Shown piece after piece: positions 51,701 through 56,699 of a DNA stretch of 64,000 bases. The notes beneath the pieces are model-generated. The model saw only the letters and a list, made by a program, of their open reading frames with translations. It did not search any database and was not told the DNA's origin. Position 1 is the first letter of the stretch, and each line of letters begins with the position of its first letter. The stretch lies in NCBI GenBank assembly GCA_036245525.1, contig BTPG01000007.1, positions 162,064,063 to 162,128,062 of the forward strand. Direction: 5' to 3'. The stretch comes from Semisulcospira habei (lineage: Eukaryota > Mollusca > Gastropoda > Semisulcospiridae). A program made the translations under genes and the position numbers.

Positions 51701-51793
51701 CTTGAAGGAGACAATTGGAGGGAAAATCCTGACAAGCAGATTTTGGAGTGGGGTGGTGTGCGCACAGGTAGTTCCTATCTGGCCAACCGATAG
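22741..51793 (+). CDS. MEAK7: TLD-domain protein, MEAK7/EAK-7 type, 12 exons, complete
   Basis: Spliced exons: 22741-22860, 28586-28651, 29972-30173, 32120-32232, 32633-32764, 33032-33229, 33754-33824, 35236-35334, 36198-36271, 46956-47110, 51326-51418 and 51695-51793. The total is 1422 bases, 473 residues plus stop, with all phases agreeing. The N terminus MGN fits an N-myristoylation signal. Residues about 41-165 are helical and EF-hand-like ([20 protein letters not shown]). The TLD domain spans about 255-415 ([45 protein letters not shown]), ending in WGCGGEE. The tail is charged. Length and domain order match human MEAK7 (456 residues), a lysosome-associated mTOR partner, and worm EAK-7; that role is inferred from the family. 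Intron 9 is about 10.7 kb and holds a gypsy element plus a satellite. The start is supported by the MGN motif and by splice phase. Confidence 0.9.
23000..24460. other. TLD intron 1, unassigned
   Basis: No repeat family or exon recognised. A 64-codon hydrophobic frame at 23916-24110 with a good start context is noted but not accepted as a gene. Confidence 0.45.
24465..24600. mobile_element. Family A hairpin, decayed
   Basis: TTCAAGGATAGTTCC, GTAGTACCAGATTAACTTGATGCCATCTCAGG and ATGTGGCACTACCTTTGAA are recognisable pieces of the family-A hairpin with rearranged flanks. Confidence 0.5.
24750..24851. mobile_element. TTAA hairpin MITE, family C
   Basis: TTAATCCTATGGGTGTTTG to CTGCCCAAAGGGTTAA, centre ATGATTCCTAATCCTATAGG. 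A further family-C right end (GCCAAGGGGTTAA) abuts its left side. Confidence 0.8.
24931..25022. repeat. Family F hairpin
   Basis: GCCAGCCACTAAGCAAGGTG, CTCGGCTCGAGCGGAGTGCC, then the near-perfect complement. A related, shorter copy is at 30801. No TTAA ends. Confidence 0.82.
25434..25469. repeat. Poly-T/poly-G tract
   Basis: About 30 consecutive T followed by 8 G in TLD intron 1. Confidence 0.8.
25510..25800. repeat. Imperfect duplication upstream of the 1-kb tandem repeat
   Basis: AACGCACGCAGACT...CCCCAG...ACTGACTCAG...GGCGCATTTACGCGG and a second diverged copy from 25615. TGTAACGCACG at 25521 recalls the TGTAACG start of the gypsy LTR, so this may be retroelement DNA. Confidence 0.4.
25802..27270. 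repeat. Tandem duplication, unit 1 (interrupted by retroposon)
   Basis: From GCACATCAACACCGCATAC to CTGTGTGAACCCTATGCGTG. Collinear with 27297-28313 except for the 382-bp retroposon at 26576-26957. Shared landmarks are TCTAGGCATGTA, CCGTTGACTGACATC-like, CCTTAGTTATCCATCTCGG and TTCAGAGTCTTGAAATATGG. Composition and adjacent paired copies suggest LTR sequence, but I see no coding region to confirm it. Confidence 0.75.
26576..26957 (+). mobile_element. SINE-like retroposon, copy 3, 15-bp target duplication
   Basis: Begins ACCCCCACCCAGGCCTGCCC, ends GTTAAGCAATGTACAATCAAA; length 382 bp. Flanked by TTTAACTCAGTAGCT at 26561-26575 and 26958-26972. The second unit of the surrounding tandem duplication has TTTAATTTAGTAGCT at about 28052 with no insert, giving a paralogous empty site. 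Confidence 0.93.
27297..28313. repeat. Tandem duplication, unit 2
   Basis: Second copy of the unit described at 25802, about 1 kb, without the retroposon. Divergence from unit 1 is considerable (frequent substitutions and small indels), so the duplication is not recent. Confidence 0.75.
28337..28560 (+). mobile_element. TTAA hairpin MITE, family B, full length
   Basis: TTAACCCTTATCATTCGGAA to CAGCATGATATGGGTTAA, 224 bp. Hairpin AGTTCAAGGGGGGTGCCAGA, ATAGCTTGGCGCC and its complement. It ends 25 bp before exon 2 of the TLD gene. Confidence 0.9.
28586..28651 (+). CDS. MEAK7: TLD gene, exon 2
   Basis: Acceptor TTTTTCCTCATAG and donor GTGCAG (weak). Encodes [20 protein letters not shown] then FE, 22 residues, phase 0 on both sides. 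Confidence 0.85.
28822..29016. mobile_element. Hairpin MITE, A/B-like variant
   Basis: AGCAAGATATGGATTGAGC, CCACCCTTGAAGTTGAACTA, CGATCTGTCTCCTGAATTGT. The hairpin left arm is largely deleted. Same variant as 16341. Confidence 0.65.
29129..29493 (+). mobile_element. SINE-like retroposon, copy 4
   Basis: Begins CCCACCCCACCCGGGTCTGC, ends GAGCAATGTGCAACCAACCA; flanked by CAGATAGC at 29121-29128 and 29494-29501. Same orientation as copy 3. Confidence 0.85.
29508..29704. mobile_element. Hairpin MITE, family A
   Basis: GCATTTCCCAAATTTTGAAG, GTTGCAGAAAATGGATCTGCC, TTCAAGGGTAGTGCCAGATT and complement, right end CAGGGATTAATGGGTT. Inserted directly next to the retroposon. Confidence 0.75.
29972..30173 (+). 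CDS. MEAK7: TLD gene, exon 3 (EF-hand-like region)
   Basis: Acceptor CTTCCTGTTAG and donor GTAACT. Encodes [39 protein letters not shown] and the stretch to YLTKE; ends one base into a codon. The D-x-D-x-I-x-x-x-E-F pattern resembles an EF-hand loop with incomplete ligands. Confidence 0.95.
30442..30524. mobile_element. TTAA hairpin, family E
   Basis: TTAACTCATTCGAGATGTGC to GCACATCTCGAATGAGTCAA; the centre is another palindrome (GGATACATGGCGG...CCGCATATATCC). Confidence 0.85.
30525..30603. mobile_element. Hairpin MITE, family C
   Basis: GTGTCGGTAACGATATTAGT, AAAGATTCCTGCAGGAATCA, and right end GGCACGCATAGGGTTAA. It abuts the family-E element directly. Confidence 0.7.
30642..30732. repeat. 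Family D hairpin with 28-G tract in the loop
   Basis: GCAAAGGACATAGATCTTCA on the left, TCATGAAGATATACGCCTCT on the right. The loop contains an uninterrupted 28-G run (30682-30709), a strong G-quadruplex candidate in TLD intron 3. Confidence 0.8.
30801..30884. repeat. Family F hairpin
   Basis: GAGCTTAGTCCTGCGCCAGC, CACTAAGCAAGGTGCTCC, then its perfect complement around a CACTTTTGC loop. The outer part of the left arm is also duplicated at 30753-30785. Confidence 0.9.
31720..31797. mobile_element. Family A right half
   Basis: ATCTGGCACTACCCTTAAAT, TATCATGGTCGATCCATCTC and CAGGGCTAAATGGGTT. Left half missing. Confidence 0.7.
32120..32232 (+). CDS. MEAK7: TLD gene, exon 4
   Basis: Acceptor TTTTGACAG and donor GTAAGT. 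Encodes residues 130-167 ([20 protein letters not shown], then [17 protein letters not shown]). Confidence 0.95.
32378..32465. mobile_element. Hairpin MITE, family C, well preserved
   Basis: GACCCTTAGCATGTCGGTAG, CAGTTTTAGTCACGATGATT and the complement ending GACATGCAAAGGGTTAA. Centre CGTGTCGGAA. Confidence 0.85.
32633..32764 (+). CDS. MEAK7: TLD gene, exon 5
   Basis: Acceptor TTTGCTGATAG and donor GTGAGC. Encodes [20 protein letters not shown] through NGSNLPAEM, residues 168-211. Confidence 0.95.
32906..32985. repeat. Short TCATGTCTT-type tandem repeat
   Basis: About five imperfect 14-16-base units (ATTTTCATGTCTTC, ATTTTAATGTCTTC). Confidence 0.7.
33032..33229 (+). CDS. MEAK7: TLD gene, exon 6
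   Basis: Acceptor TTCTTAACGCAG and donor GTATCT. Encodes residues 212-277 from [20 protein letters not shown] to [12 protein letters not shown], leading into the TLD domain. Phase 0. Confidence 0.94.
33329..33394. repeat. Family D hairpin, 66 bp
   Basis: GCAAGACGCAAAGAACTTCA, TAAGCCCACGC, GCGTGGGCTTA, TGAGGTTCTTTGCATCTTGC. Near-perfect arms. Confidence 0.85.
33754..33824 (+). CDS. MEAK7: TLD gene, exon 7
   Basis: Acceptor TTGTTTTTTCAG and donor GTGAGA. Encodes [20 protein letters not shown] then SKN plus two bases of R. Start of the core TLD fold. A degenerate copy exists at 18187-18262. Confidence 0.96.
33861..34064. mobile_element. TTAA hairpin MITE, family A
   Basis: TTAACTCATTCAGCCCGATG to AGGGCTGAATGAGTTAA, 204 bp. 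Inner hairpin TTCAAGGGTAGCGTCAGATT, AGCTTGGCGCCAAGCT tip and complement. Confidence 0.92.
34173..34262. mobile_element. Hairpin MITE, family C
   Basis: TAACCCCTTGGTTTTCTGTA, GAGGTGATTCCTGCAGGAAT, complement ending CAGCCAGAGGTTTA. Confidence 0.78.
34429..34519. mobile_element. TTAA hairpin MITE, family C
   Basis: TTAACCCTTTGGCTGTCAGG, TGCAATGATTCCTATTGGAA, complement ending CAACAGCCAAACGGCTAA. Confidence 0.85.
34560..34690. mobile_element. Family A hairpin, partial
   Basis: GATTCAACGGTAGTGCCAGA, TTTGTTTGGCA, TGCCAAACAAA and CTATCATGGTGTTCCATCTCC. Confidence 0.65.
34729..34953 (-). mobile_element. TTAA hairpin MITE, family B, reverse orientation
   Basis: TTAACCCACATCATACTGAG to CGAATGATAAGGGGTAA; reverse complement of the 28337 copy, with hairpin AGTTCAAGGGTGGTGCCAGA and AATAGCTTGG. 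Confidence 0.88.
34952..35014. repeat. Family D hairpin
   Basis: AAGAGGCACAAATTTCCATG, AGCCCC...GGGGGCT, GATGAGAATTTGTGTCTCTT. It abuts the family-B element. Confidence 0.78.
35236..35334 (+). CDS. MEAK7: TLD gene, exon 8
   Basis: Acceptor CATTTTTCAG and donor GTGAGT. Encodes [20 protein letters not shown] then [13 protein letters not shown], the central strand region of the TLD domain. Confidence 0.95.
35363..35457. repeat. Family D hairpin, with second right arm
   Basis: GCAAGAGGCATAGATTCTCA, TGAGCCCCTGCA, TGCAGGGGTTCATGAGAAGC, then an additional GGCTCATGAGAATCTATGCC and TCTTGC. Confidence 0.8.
35576..35657. mobile_element. Hairpin MITE, family C, diverged
   Basis: GTTGTTGGTAGTGCTTTATT, CTATGATTCCTATGGGAATC, GCAGCCAAGGGGT. 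Confidence 0.65.
35946..36149. mobile_element. TTAA hairpin MITE, family A
   Basis: TTAACTCCCAACACCTCAAT to GTAGGGTTGAATGGGTTAA. Inner hairpin TTCAAAGGTATTGCCACATT and AATTTGGTGCC with complement. 48 bp upstream of exon 9. Confidence 0.85.
36198..36271 (+). CDS. MEAK7: TLD gene, exon 9
   Basis: Acceptor TTTCTATCCAG and donor GTCAGTC. Encodes [20 protein letters not shown] then RLLQ. The donor was chosen by phase: it leaves one base that joins exon 10 to give Q-S-G-P-N. Confidence 0.9.
36414..36478. mobile_element. Hairpin MITE, family C, right arm shortened
   Basis: TTAACCCTTTGGCTGTTGG, TTTTTGTCATGATGATTCC, then CTGACAGCCACAGGGTGAA. Confidence 0.7.
36561..38180 (-). repeat. 3' LTR of the gypsy element
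   Basis: 1620 bp, TGTAACGACGGTG to GGCGTTCGTTACA on the plus strand. Contains three 34-bp units (CCTATAGCCACTTTAACAC) at about 37437-37535. Confidence 0.95.
38279..39516 (-). pseudogene. Gypsy pol remnant: protease, integrase start, RNase H end
   Basis: One long minus-strand frame without stops. It first shows an aspartic-protease motif ([12 protein letters not shown]) and then VTTRAQ. The integrase zinc-binding region follows ([15 protein letters not shown]...CDICQ), where a conserved second histidine appears to be Gln. The integrase core start is AIDLVGPF. After an uninformative stretch come [16 protein letters not shown] and [11 protein letters not shown], then NVFADLLS, which are the C-terminal half of RNase H. 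Reverse transcriptase, the first half of RNase H and most of the integrase core are absent. The order protease, integrase, RNase H is opposite to the usual gypsy order. Confidence 0.85.
39517..40165 (+). mobile_element. CR1/L2-like LINE 3' fragment nested in the gypsy element
   Basis: Plus-strand frame with [68 protein letters not shown] and [13 protein letters not shown] followed by a stop. The non-coding 3' end is ATAAGCGCATTATAAATACC with an ATT-rich tail. It is intact over about 158 codons and inserted antisense between gag and pol. A convincing target duplication was not found. Confidence 0.9.
40166..41594 (-). pseudogene. Gypsy gag-like gene with one frameshift
   Basis: The start region at 41594 ([14 protein letters not shown]) is followed by a charged coiled-coil-like stretch and short tandem repeats (ADVELANKQ type). 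A homopolymer of seven to eight bases near 41407-41414 puts the following part in another frame. The downstream frame contains a capsid-like region ([34 protein letters not shown]) and two zinc knuckles, [14 protein letters not shown] and [14 protein letters not shown] (both CX2CX4HX4C). The C terminus is cut by the LINE insertion at 40165. Confidence 0.88.
41595..42636 (-). other. Leader of the gypsy element
   Basis: Non-coding stretch between 5' LTR and gag, A-rich on the plus strand (including an A run at about 42171-42188). It contains the primer-binding-site candidate at 42622-42635. Confidence 0.8.
42637..44256 (-). repeat. 5' LTR of the gypsy element
   Basis: 1620 bp, nearly identical to 36561-38180; both ends TGTAACG/CGTTACA intact. 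Confidence 0.95.
44435..46799. repeat. 55-bp satellite array, 43 copies
   Basis: 43 uninterrupted units of 55 bp (GTGGATKTAGTTCTCTCTTC, ATGAGGACCACTAAGAATAG, TGTACTAGTTTTAAC). Units are identical except base 7: T in units 1, 2, 5, 6, 7, 19, 22, 40 and 43, G in the other 34. Unit 43 also has CATGATGACC for CATGAGGACC. The array ends at a TTAACCC that begins a family-C hairpin. In TLD intron 9. Confidence 0.97.
46795..46882. mobile_element. TTAA hairpin MITE, family C
   Basis: TTAACCCTTTGCATCTCATA, TTTTTGTCACAATGATTCC, complement ending GACACAAAGGGTTA. It shares TTAA with the end of the satellite array. Confidence 0.85.
46956..47110 (+). CDS. MEAK7: TLD gene, exon 10
   Basis: Acceptor TTTCTCTCCAG and donor GTCAGT. 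Encodes [20 protein letters not shown], then [20 protein letters not shown] and HRIE, residues 360-410. Confidence 0.95.
47570..49412. mobile_element. Non-autonomous DNA transposon, 1.84 kb
   Basis: Terminal inverted repeats CAGACCTGCCTAC and GTAGGCAGGTCTG, flanked by CATATG at 47564-47569 and 49413-49418. Just inside, both ends carry ACTAC-rich subrepeats (ACTACGCATTT, ACTACACATTT). No transposase frame. The ends are hAT-like in sequence, but the visible target duplication is 6 bp, not 8. It contains a (CA)n array at about 48688-48720. Confidence 0.75.
49540..49601. mobile_element. Family C right half
   Basis: TACTGCAGGAATCACCTTGA, CTGACAGCCAAAGGGTTAA. Left arm missing. Confidence 0.65.
49685..49741. 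repeat. Family D hairpin, interrupted (right end at 51032-51046)
   Basis: GCAAGAGACATAGATCCTCA, TGAGCCCCCGCA...GTGGGGGCTCA, TGAGGATCTAT. The missing tail ATCTATGCCTCTTGC resumes at 51032 after the 1290-bp insertion. Confidence 0.9.
49742..51031. mobile_element. Non-autonomous DNA transposon, 1.29 kb, inserted in a family D hairpin
   Basis: Ends CAGGGATGGGAATTG and CAATTCCCATCCCCG; target duplication ATCTAT at 49736-49741 and 51032-51037. A run of 25 G lies at 50637-50661. Its 50450-50890 portion is an inverted relative of 47740-48340 in the neighbouring element. Confidence 0.85.
51175..51225. mobile_element. Hairpin MITE left-arm fragment
   Basis: GTGATAGTTCAAGGGTGATG, CCAGAATAGCTTGGCGCC without the complementary arm. 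Confidence 0.6.
51326..51418 (+). CDS. MEAK7: TLD gene, exon 11
   Basis: Acceptor TTTGTCATCAG and donor GTAAGG. Encodes [20 protein letters not shown] then [17 protein letters not shown] closes the TLD domain; the rest is a charged helix. Confidence 0.95.
51695..51793 (+). CDS. MEAK7: TLD gene, exon 12 and stop
   Basis: Acceptor after a T9 run, CAG. Encodes [20 protein letters not shown] then [12 protein letters not shown] and TAG at 51791-51793. Confidence 0.95.
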   Translation: MRLEGDNWRENPDKQILEWGGVRTGSSYLANR

Positions 51794-51829
51794 TTGGAGT
51801 AGTTCCTACCTGGCCAACTGATAGTTTCT
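51768..51829 (+). repeat. 31-bp tandem duplication across the stop codon
   Basis: GTAGTTCCTATCTGGCCAAC, CGATAGTTGGA is repeated as GTAGTTCCTACCTGGCCAAC, TGATAGTTTCT. The first copy encodes the last residues plus TAG. Confidence 0.9.
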
Positions 51830-51878
51830 ACCTGAAAATGGGGATGCTTTGTTGTTCCTGTGGTAAAGCTGACATTGA

Positions 51879-51941
51879 AAGAAGCATAGATTCTCATGAG
51901 CCACCACATCATGCAGGGGTTCATGAGAATCTATACTTCTT
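51879..51941. repeat. Family D hairpin
   Basis: GAAGCATAGATTCTCATGAG, CCACCACATC, ATGCAGGGGTTCATGAGAAT, CTATACTTC. In the probable 3' UTR or flank of the TLD gene. Confidence 0.75.
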
Positions 51942-52545
51942 CATGGGATAATATGGATCAGTGTTTTTGAGGTAGATTTGGGTTTCTGATTTTCTGTTTT
52001 TTGTGTGTCTGTTTTATTTTAATGTAAAATTTAATCTGCAGTTTGAAATAGTGCAAGTGAAAAGATCTGTGGACTTTGGCATTTACTTACAAACCTACCC
52101 AGTAAGCAAAGGTCTTTTGTCCTGTGACTGCTGCGCGTTTTGCTACTGTGGTAGGAACTAATCTTTATGGATCTTAATTACCCTCACATTGATGGTAATT
52201 CATCATTTTTGGCCACGAGTGGTAGATCTAAATTATACTCACTTTTAGAGAGAAAAAAAAGAAAACCCTGTTGTAGATGAAACAGTGATGTCATGTTCTG
52301 CGTTTTGTACGGTATATTGTCTGATGCAAGAAAAGGTGAATACCGGTGAACATGTGTCCCTGGTTTTTTCTGTCTACAACACTGCGTACAGCAGTATAGT
52401 TGATTTTTTGTTCTCCATTTTTGGGGTGTTTTGAGTGCCCATTTCTTCTGTTTTCTCACTCAGTAGTGGTTATCTCTAAATCAGATGTAGGTTTAGGAAA
52501 TGTGAAGTCCATTTGCTCAGTGAAATTCAGCCGGCCAGCTCCATT
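51942..52545. other. Downstream of the TLD gene, unassigned
   Basis: May include the 3' UTR; no clear AATAAA close to the stop was recognised. Nothing else identified. Confidence 0.4.
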
Positions 52546-52612
52546 TGCAGGAGGCATATATTCTCATGAGCCTCTGCAGGCGAAGGGGCTGGTGAAAATG
52601 TATGCCGCTTGC
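52546..52612. repeat. Family D hairpin
   Basis: GCAGGAGGCATATATTCTCA, TGAGCCTCTGCAGG, GGGGCTGGTGAAAATGTATG, CCGCTTGC. Confidence 0.75.
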
Positions 52613-52667
52613 TAGCGGGTAATTTCCTCTTTTACATCACTAGTTAGATTTCCTGCACACATAAATA

Positions 52668-52756
52668 CTTTCGCTGTCAGTTATGCGTTTTCTTCACGAT
52701 GATTCCTGCAAGAATAATCATGACAAAAAGCGCTGCAGATGGTCAAAGGGTTAAAT
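52668..52756. mobile_element. Hairpin MITE, family C
   Basis: TTTCGCTGTCAGTTATGCG, CACGATGATTCCTGCAAGAA, TAATCATGACAAAAAGCGCT, GGTCAAAGGGTTAA. Confidence 0.7.
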
Positions 52757-53013
52757 GTACAATTATGAGGGCACATGCAGCAGTAATTTGCCTGGGCTGC
52801 CTCACTTTCAAAGAGCACTGGTTGCTTTCCTTGATGACATTCTGATTTAGGCGTAACGCTTATTTATGAGCCTCTCGCACTGTGTGTGAACCATGGGCAT
52901 GACATAAAGACACATGATCACAGGCCGAGTTTTAAACTGCATAATTTACATGCATTCATTCTGGTACCTTTGACATGATATCTACACAGTGTGCTGTCCG
53001 CTTGTATATAATA

Positions 53014-53113
53014 TACTGACGAGCAAAAGAAATGCGACATTTTTGAAATCATCGGAAACACTGAAGTGTTTAAAATGATTTAAAAAATGTTGCATTTCTT
53101 TTGCTCGTCAGTA
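53014..53113. mobile_element. Mariner-type MITE, 100 bp
   Basis: TACTGACGAGCAAAAGAAAT and its complement ATTTCTTTTGCTCGTCAGTA, with TA duplicated on both sides. The interior is also partly palindromic. Tc1/mariner assignment rests on TA target and end sequence. Confidence 0.88.
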
Positions 53114-53150
53114 TATATGAAATGTTTGCAGACCCTCAGCCTACCTGCAC

Positions 53151-53252
53151 CATCTGCAGGAGTCATAAATTCTCACAGGTGCCCCTGCAGAAGGCATACA
53201 TTCACACGGGTGCCTGCAGCTGCAGGGCTCATGAGAATCAAAGCCTCTTGTT
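53151..53252. repeat. Family D hairpin, rearranged
   Basis: CATCTGCAGGAGTCATAAAT, TCTCACAGGTGCCCCTGCAG, CTGCAGGGCTCATGAGAATC. The left arm is duplicated. Confidence 0.65.
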
Positions 53253-53659
53253 ATTATATATGGGCACTGAGATTGAACGAATCCCCTGTGGTTGAACTGC
53301 TTATTGACTGTACATAAACTACATTTTGAACATCGTTACAAAATGCAGACTGCACAGTTTCTTGCAATGCACATTCCGACAACGTTGATGTCTAGCCATT
53401 GTTATTTTTGTACATTCCTACATGATTTGCCTAGACCATTGAATATGTTGTGAAGTAATGCGATGCTATGATGACAGCGTTTTCACACGGTTATGTAGAT
53501 TTTGTACATTTTTCTCTATCATTGAATAATCTACATGTTGCTGAAAAAATAATGTGATGCTTGGATGATGAATTAGGCTCTTGATAAATGCAACATCTGA
53601 GTACATGGACATCTGCTAACTTCACTACATGTAACTTTCCCCGCTTCCTTTACTTTTAG
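53253..53659. other. Unassigned intergenic DNA
   Basis: AT-rich; no feature identified. Confidence 0.4.
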
Positions 53660-53661
53660 TA

Positions 53662-53745
53662 ACCCTTTGGCTATTGGTGATGATTTGTGGCATGATGACT
53701 TCTGCAGGAATCATGTTCCAGTGCTACCGACAACCATAAGGTTAA
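53662..53745. mobile_element. Hairpin MITE, family C, diverged
   Basis: TAACCCTTTGGCTATTGGTG, CATGATGACTTCTGCAGGAA, CGACAACCATAAGGTTAA. Confidence 0.7.
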
Positions 53746-53859
53746 CTGACTCCTGCTTGCTGGTCTGTAACTCCCATGGTGATGGTCGTCGGCTTTGAAA
53801 GCTGACTTTTCATCTTCTCGGTACAGACAGAACAGCTGTTCAGTCAGTTTGTTCCACAT

Positions 53860-53925
53860 GCAAGAGACATACATTCTCATGAGCCCCTGCATCCGCAGGG
53901 GCTCATGAGAATGTATGTCTCTTGC
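53860..53925. repeat. Family D hairpin, perfect 66-bp palindrome
   Basis: GCAAGAGACATACATTCTCA, TGAGCCCCTGC, ATCC loop, GCAGGGGCTCA, TGAGAATGTATGTCTCTTGC. The arms match without mismatch. Confidence 0.95.
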
Positions 53926-54174
53926 TGGCATGTGTCAGCCAGCATTACACTGGCCGTTTTTAGTTTCGGGTCACCCATGGGCTTCAGAATTCATTAGCTT
54001 GTTGTAGATCTACTGAATTGGCAGTATTTTGTAAATATTTTGTGGTCTGAAATTTGGCTTGACCTCATGGTCATCAGGGTGTGTGTAGTGTGCTTGTCCA
54101 CGAGACTTAGCAGAGTCGCAGTATTCCGTCAGTAGTTGCTGCTGTTGAAGTCTGCTAAGATACTGATGAGCGAT

Positions 54175-54355
54175 GGGTGTTGCATGAGGTAGGAGATGGA
54201 GACTTTGGTATTTCGAGGGTAGTGCTGGATTAGCTTGGCGCCTGATGGCACCAAGTTAATCTGGCACTCCCCTCGATCCATCTCCTGCAACTGGTGTGGT
54301 ACAGTCGTTAGGTGACGCCTCCAAAATTTGGGAAATGCGGAGTTGGGGTTAAGTG
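54175..54355. mobile_element. Hairpin MITE, family A, diverged
   Basis: GTAGGAGATGGAGACTTTGG, CGAGGGTAGTGCTGGATTAG, CTTGGCGCC, CAAGTTAATCTGGCACTCCC, GTTGGGGTTAAGTGGG. Confidence 0.75.
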
Positions 54356-54359
54356 GGCG

Positions 54360-54780
54360 AAAGACTGCAGCGGCAGCGTTTGTAGTTGGGACAGAGACTG
54401 TGGCTGTGTTGTCAGCGTAGTGGCTTTGGTGGTGATGCTTGTAACAGGGACATAGACTGTGGCTGTGTTGTCAGCGTGGAGACATAGACTGTTGCTGTGA
54501 TGACAGCATGGTGGCTTTGGTGGTGACAGTTGTAACAGGGACACAGACTGCAGCTGTGATGGCAGCAGTTGTGCTAAATGTGATTGCAGCTGCAGTGTTT
54601 TTAGTAGGGACTTCAACTGCGGCCGGACAGTGGTGATAGTTTTGACTTCAGCGGTGGTTGTTGTAACAGGGTCGTCAGCTGCAGCTGTGCTAGCAGCAAT
54701 GGGGTATTTGAAGTGTAGCTGCTTGCGATGGTAGCGGTTGTTGCATCTGTGTTGTTGATGTTGCTGTAGTAAGGCTTCCT
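54360..54780. repeat. Degenerate minisatellite, period near 60 bp
   Basis: Repeated GGGACATAGACTGTGGCTGT, GTTGTCAGCG and GTGGCTTTGGTGGTGA with many substitutions and length changes. Open minus-strand frames rich in Leu, Gln, Ser and Pro are by-products of the repeat. Confidence 0.7.
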
Positions 54781-55238
54781 GTATCGCTTTAACTTCATGA
54801 ATCGACAGGGTTATGCACTGCCCTTCTGAACTAAAAGCATTTGCAACAGCTGTTGTTGTTCGGCATTACTGGTCCTCCTCGTGGATCATCTAGCCATGTT
54901 GCGGGCCTGAAGATTCTCACGCTGCATCTTCATGAGTGGTTGTTATTGGTGTATCTGACAGCTGCAGCTTGTATTCACCTTGACACAAAGTTACTTTCAA
55001 AGACTGCAAATGAATAATCTGCAGTTCAGTTGTAACCTTGTGTTCAGTATGTACAGTAGATTAATTTAATTTGAATCACATTGCGTGAAATGGTAAACAG
55101 CTGTTCTGCAGTATCAGACTCGAGTGACTTTGTATGTGAACATTTGCTCGCATTCTGATCGAATACTCACCGCTGCAAAACTGTAAATGTTGACTGCCTT
55201 TTCTTGTAGTCTAATGCTAGATCGCCATCCCTTGTACT
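54781..55238. other. Unassigned intergenic DNA
   Basis: No recognisable feature. Confidence 0.4.
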
Positions 55239-55389
55239 TAACTCATTCAGCCCAGTGCACGTATTTCCCAAATTTTGGAGGCGTCATCTAACGACAAGCT
55301 CCAAGCTAATCTGGCACTACCCTTGAATTATCATGGTCGACCCACCCGGGGTATCTCCTGCTGTAGGGTGTCAGGGCTGAATGGGTTAA
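55239..55389. mobile_element. TTAA hairpin MITE, family A, left hairpin arm deleted
   Basis: TTAACTCATTCAGCCCAGTG to CAGGGCTGAATGGGTTAA; only the right arm (TCTGGCACTACCCTTGAATT) remains. Confidence 0.8.
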
Positions 55390-55667
55390 AAACAAATCTT
55401 TTAAAAAGAAAGCATGAATTTTTCCAGTACTTTTAGACAAGCTGTATGTCTCATAAATTGTATGTACACGAATAACTTATGACTACAGTCCCCTGTTTAA
55501 TTTGCACACATATTTCTTACAGTATGATTTTCATCTTTTTACACAGGTATTCATTTCGCTTCATTTTGTGATATATGAATGTATTCAGTGGTATGGTCAT
55601 CCCATAGTTTACCAAAGAGCTTTACTAACATATATATCCTGCCAGTTCATTGTGTAATCTCATGTTC

Positions 55668-55878
55668 TAACCCATTCAGCCCCAACACCCTACTGCAGAA
55701 GATGGATCGATCATGATAATTCAAGGGTGGTGCCAGGTTAGCTTGGTGCCATCAGGCAGCAAGCTAATCTGGCACTACCCTTGAATTATCACGTTCGATC
55801 CATTTCCTGCAACTGGTACATAGTCAATAGGTGACACCTCCCAATTTGAGAAAAGCAGCTTTGGGGTTAAAAGGGTTA
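55668..55878. mobile_element. TTAA hairpin MITE, family A
   Basis: TAACCCATTCAGCCCCAAC to TGGGGTTAAAAGGGTTAA; hairpin TTCAAGGGTGGTGCCAGGTT, AGCTTGGTGCC and complement. Confidence 0.9.
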
Positions 55879-56233
55879 AGCGATGAAGTTGTGTAACGTT
55901 TTTTTTGTTTCAAATGGCGTGGGAAAGGCATTGAATTTGATTTTCAGCTGCTTACAATTGGATGTTTAATCAGCTTTTTTTGTTATCCATATTATTCGGA
56001 AGCACGATGCTTTTGGTGGTTATTTTGATTCACATATGCACAACACTGTACAGTATTATTGCCAATGCATCTGTTTCTGCTCTGCAGACCAAAGCTGGTT
56101 AGATGCACATGTACGTATGGTAATGCATACTGCACTTTGTTTTTGCTCATTGATATTAATTTTGCCCACAATGTTTTGGAATTGTGCCTCTTGCCTGACT
56201 TAAATATTTAACGTCCTGGCATTTAAGTATTGA
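55879..56233. other. Unassigned intergenic DNA
   Basis: No recognisable feature. Confidence 0.4.
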
Positions 56234-56314
56234 TTAACTCATTGGAGACGTGCTGCCTCCGGATACGCGACTTACAGCTGCGTATCCGGAGGCAGCACAT
56301 CTCCAATGAGTTAA
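56234..56314. mobile_element. TTAA hairpin, family E
   Basis: TTAACTCATTGGAGACGTGC, TGCCTCCGGATACGC, centre GACTTACAGCT, GCGTATCCGGAGGCA, GCACATCTCCAATGAGTTAA. An 81-bp nearly perfect foldback. Confidence 0.93.
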
Positions 56315-56617
56315 AACTTTCACTGCCAGTAGACGCAGATTGTGTTATTAAAATCTTTATTACCTCGACGTCGGAGATCCCCAGCTGTCCACGGAGCACG
56401 AGTACCAAGTGGTTTCAGCAAGAGACGTAGATCCTCATGAGCCCCTGCAGTTGGACTGGGATAAACTTTTGTCAGTATCAAATGAGGGTTAAAAGCATTT
56501 TCTTCGTGTAAGAAAATGAGGTGAAAGTTTCACCTTTACTTCTATCACCACTTTGACTGCTGATATAAATACTAAATGCCCATGCAAGGAAAGCTGTGTA
56601 AAAACATGATAGAGACA

Positions 56618-56699
56618 ATCTTTTTCACTTCCAAACAAAAGACAATCTTTTTCACTTCCAAACAAAAGTCAATCTTTTTCGCTTCAGAACAAAATTAGT
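56618..56699. repeat. 27-bp tandem repeat, 3 copies
   Basis: ACAATCTTTTTCACTTCCAA followed by ACAAAAG, three times with minor changes in the third. Confidence 0.9.

Noticed and set aside
54308..54798. Minus-strand Leu/Gln/Pro-rich frames
   Set aside because: By-product of the roughly 60-bp degenerate minisatellite.
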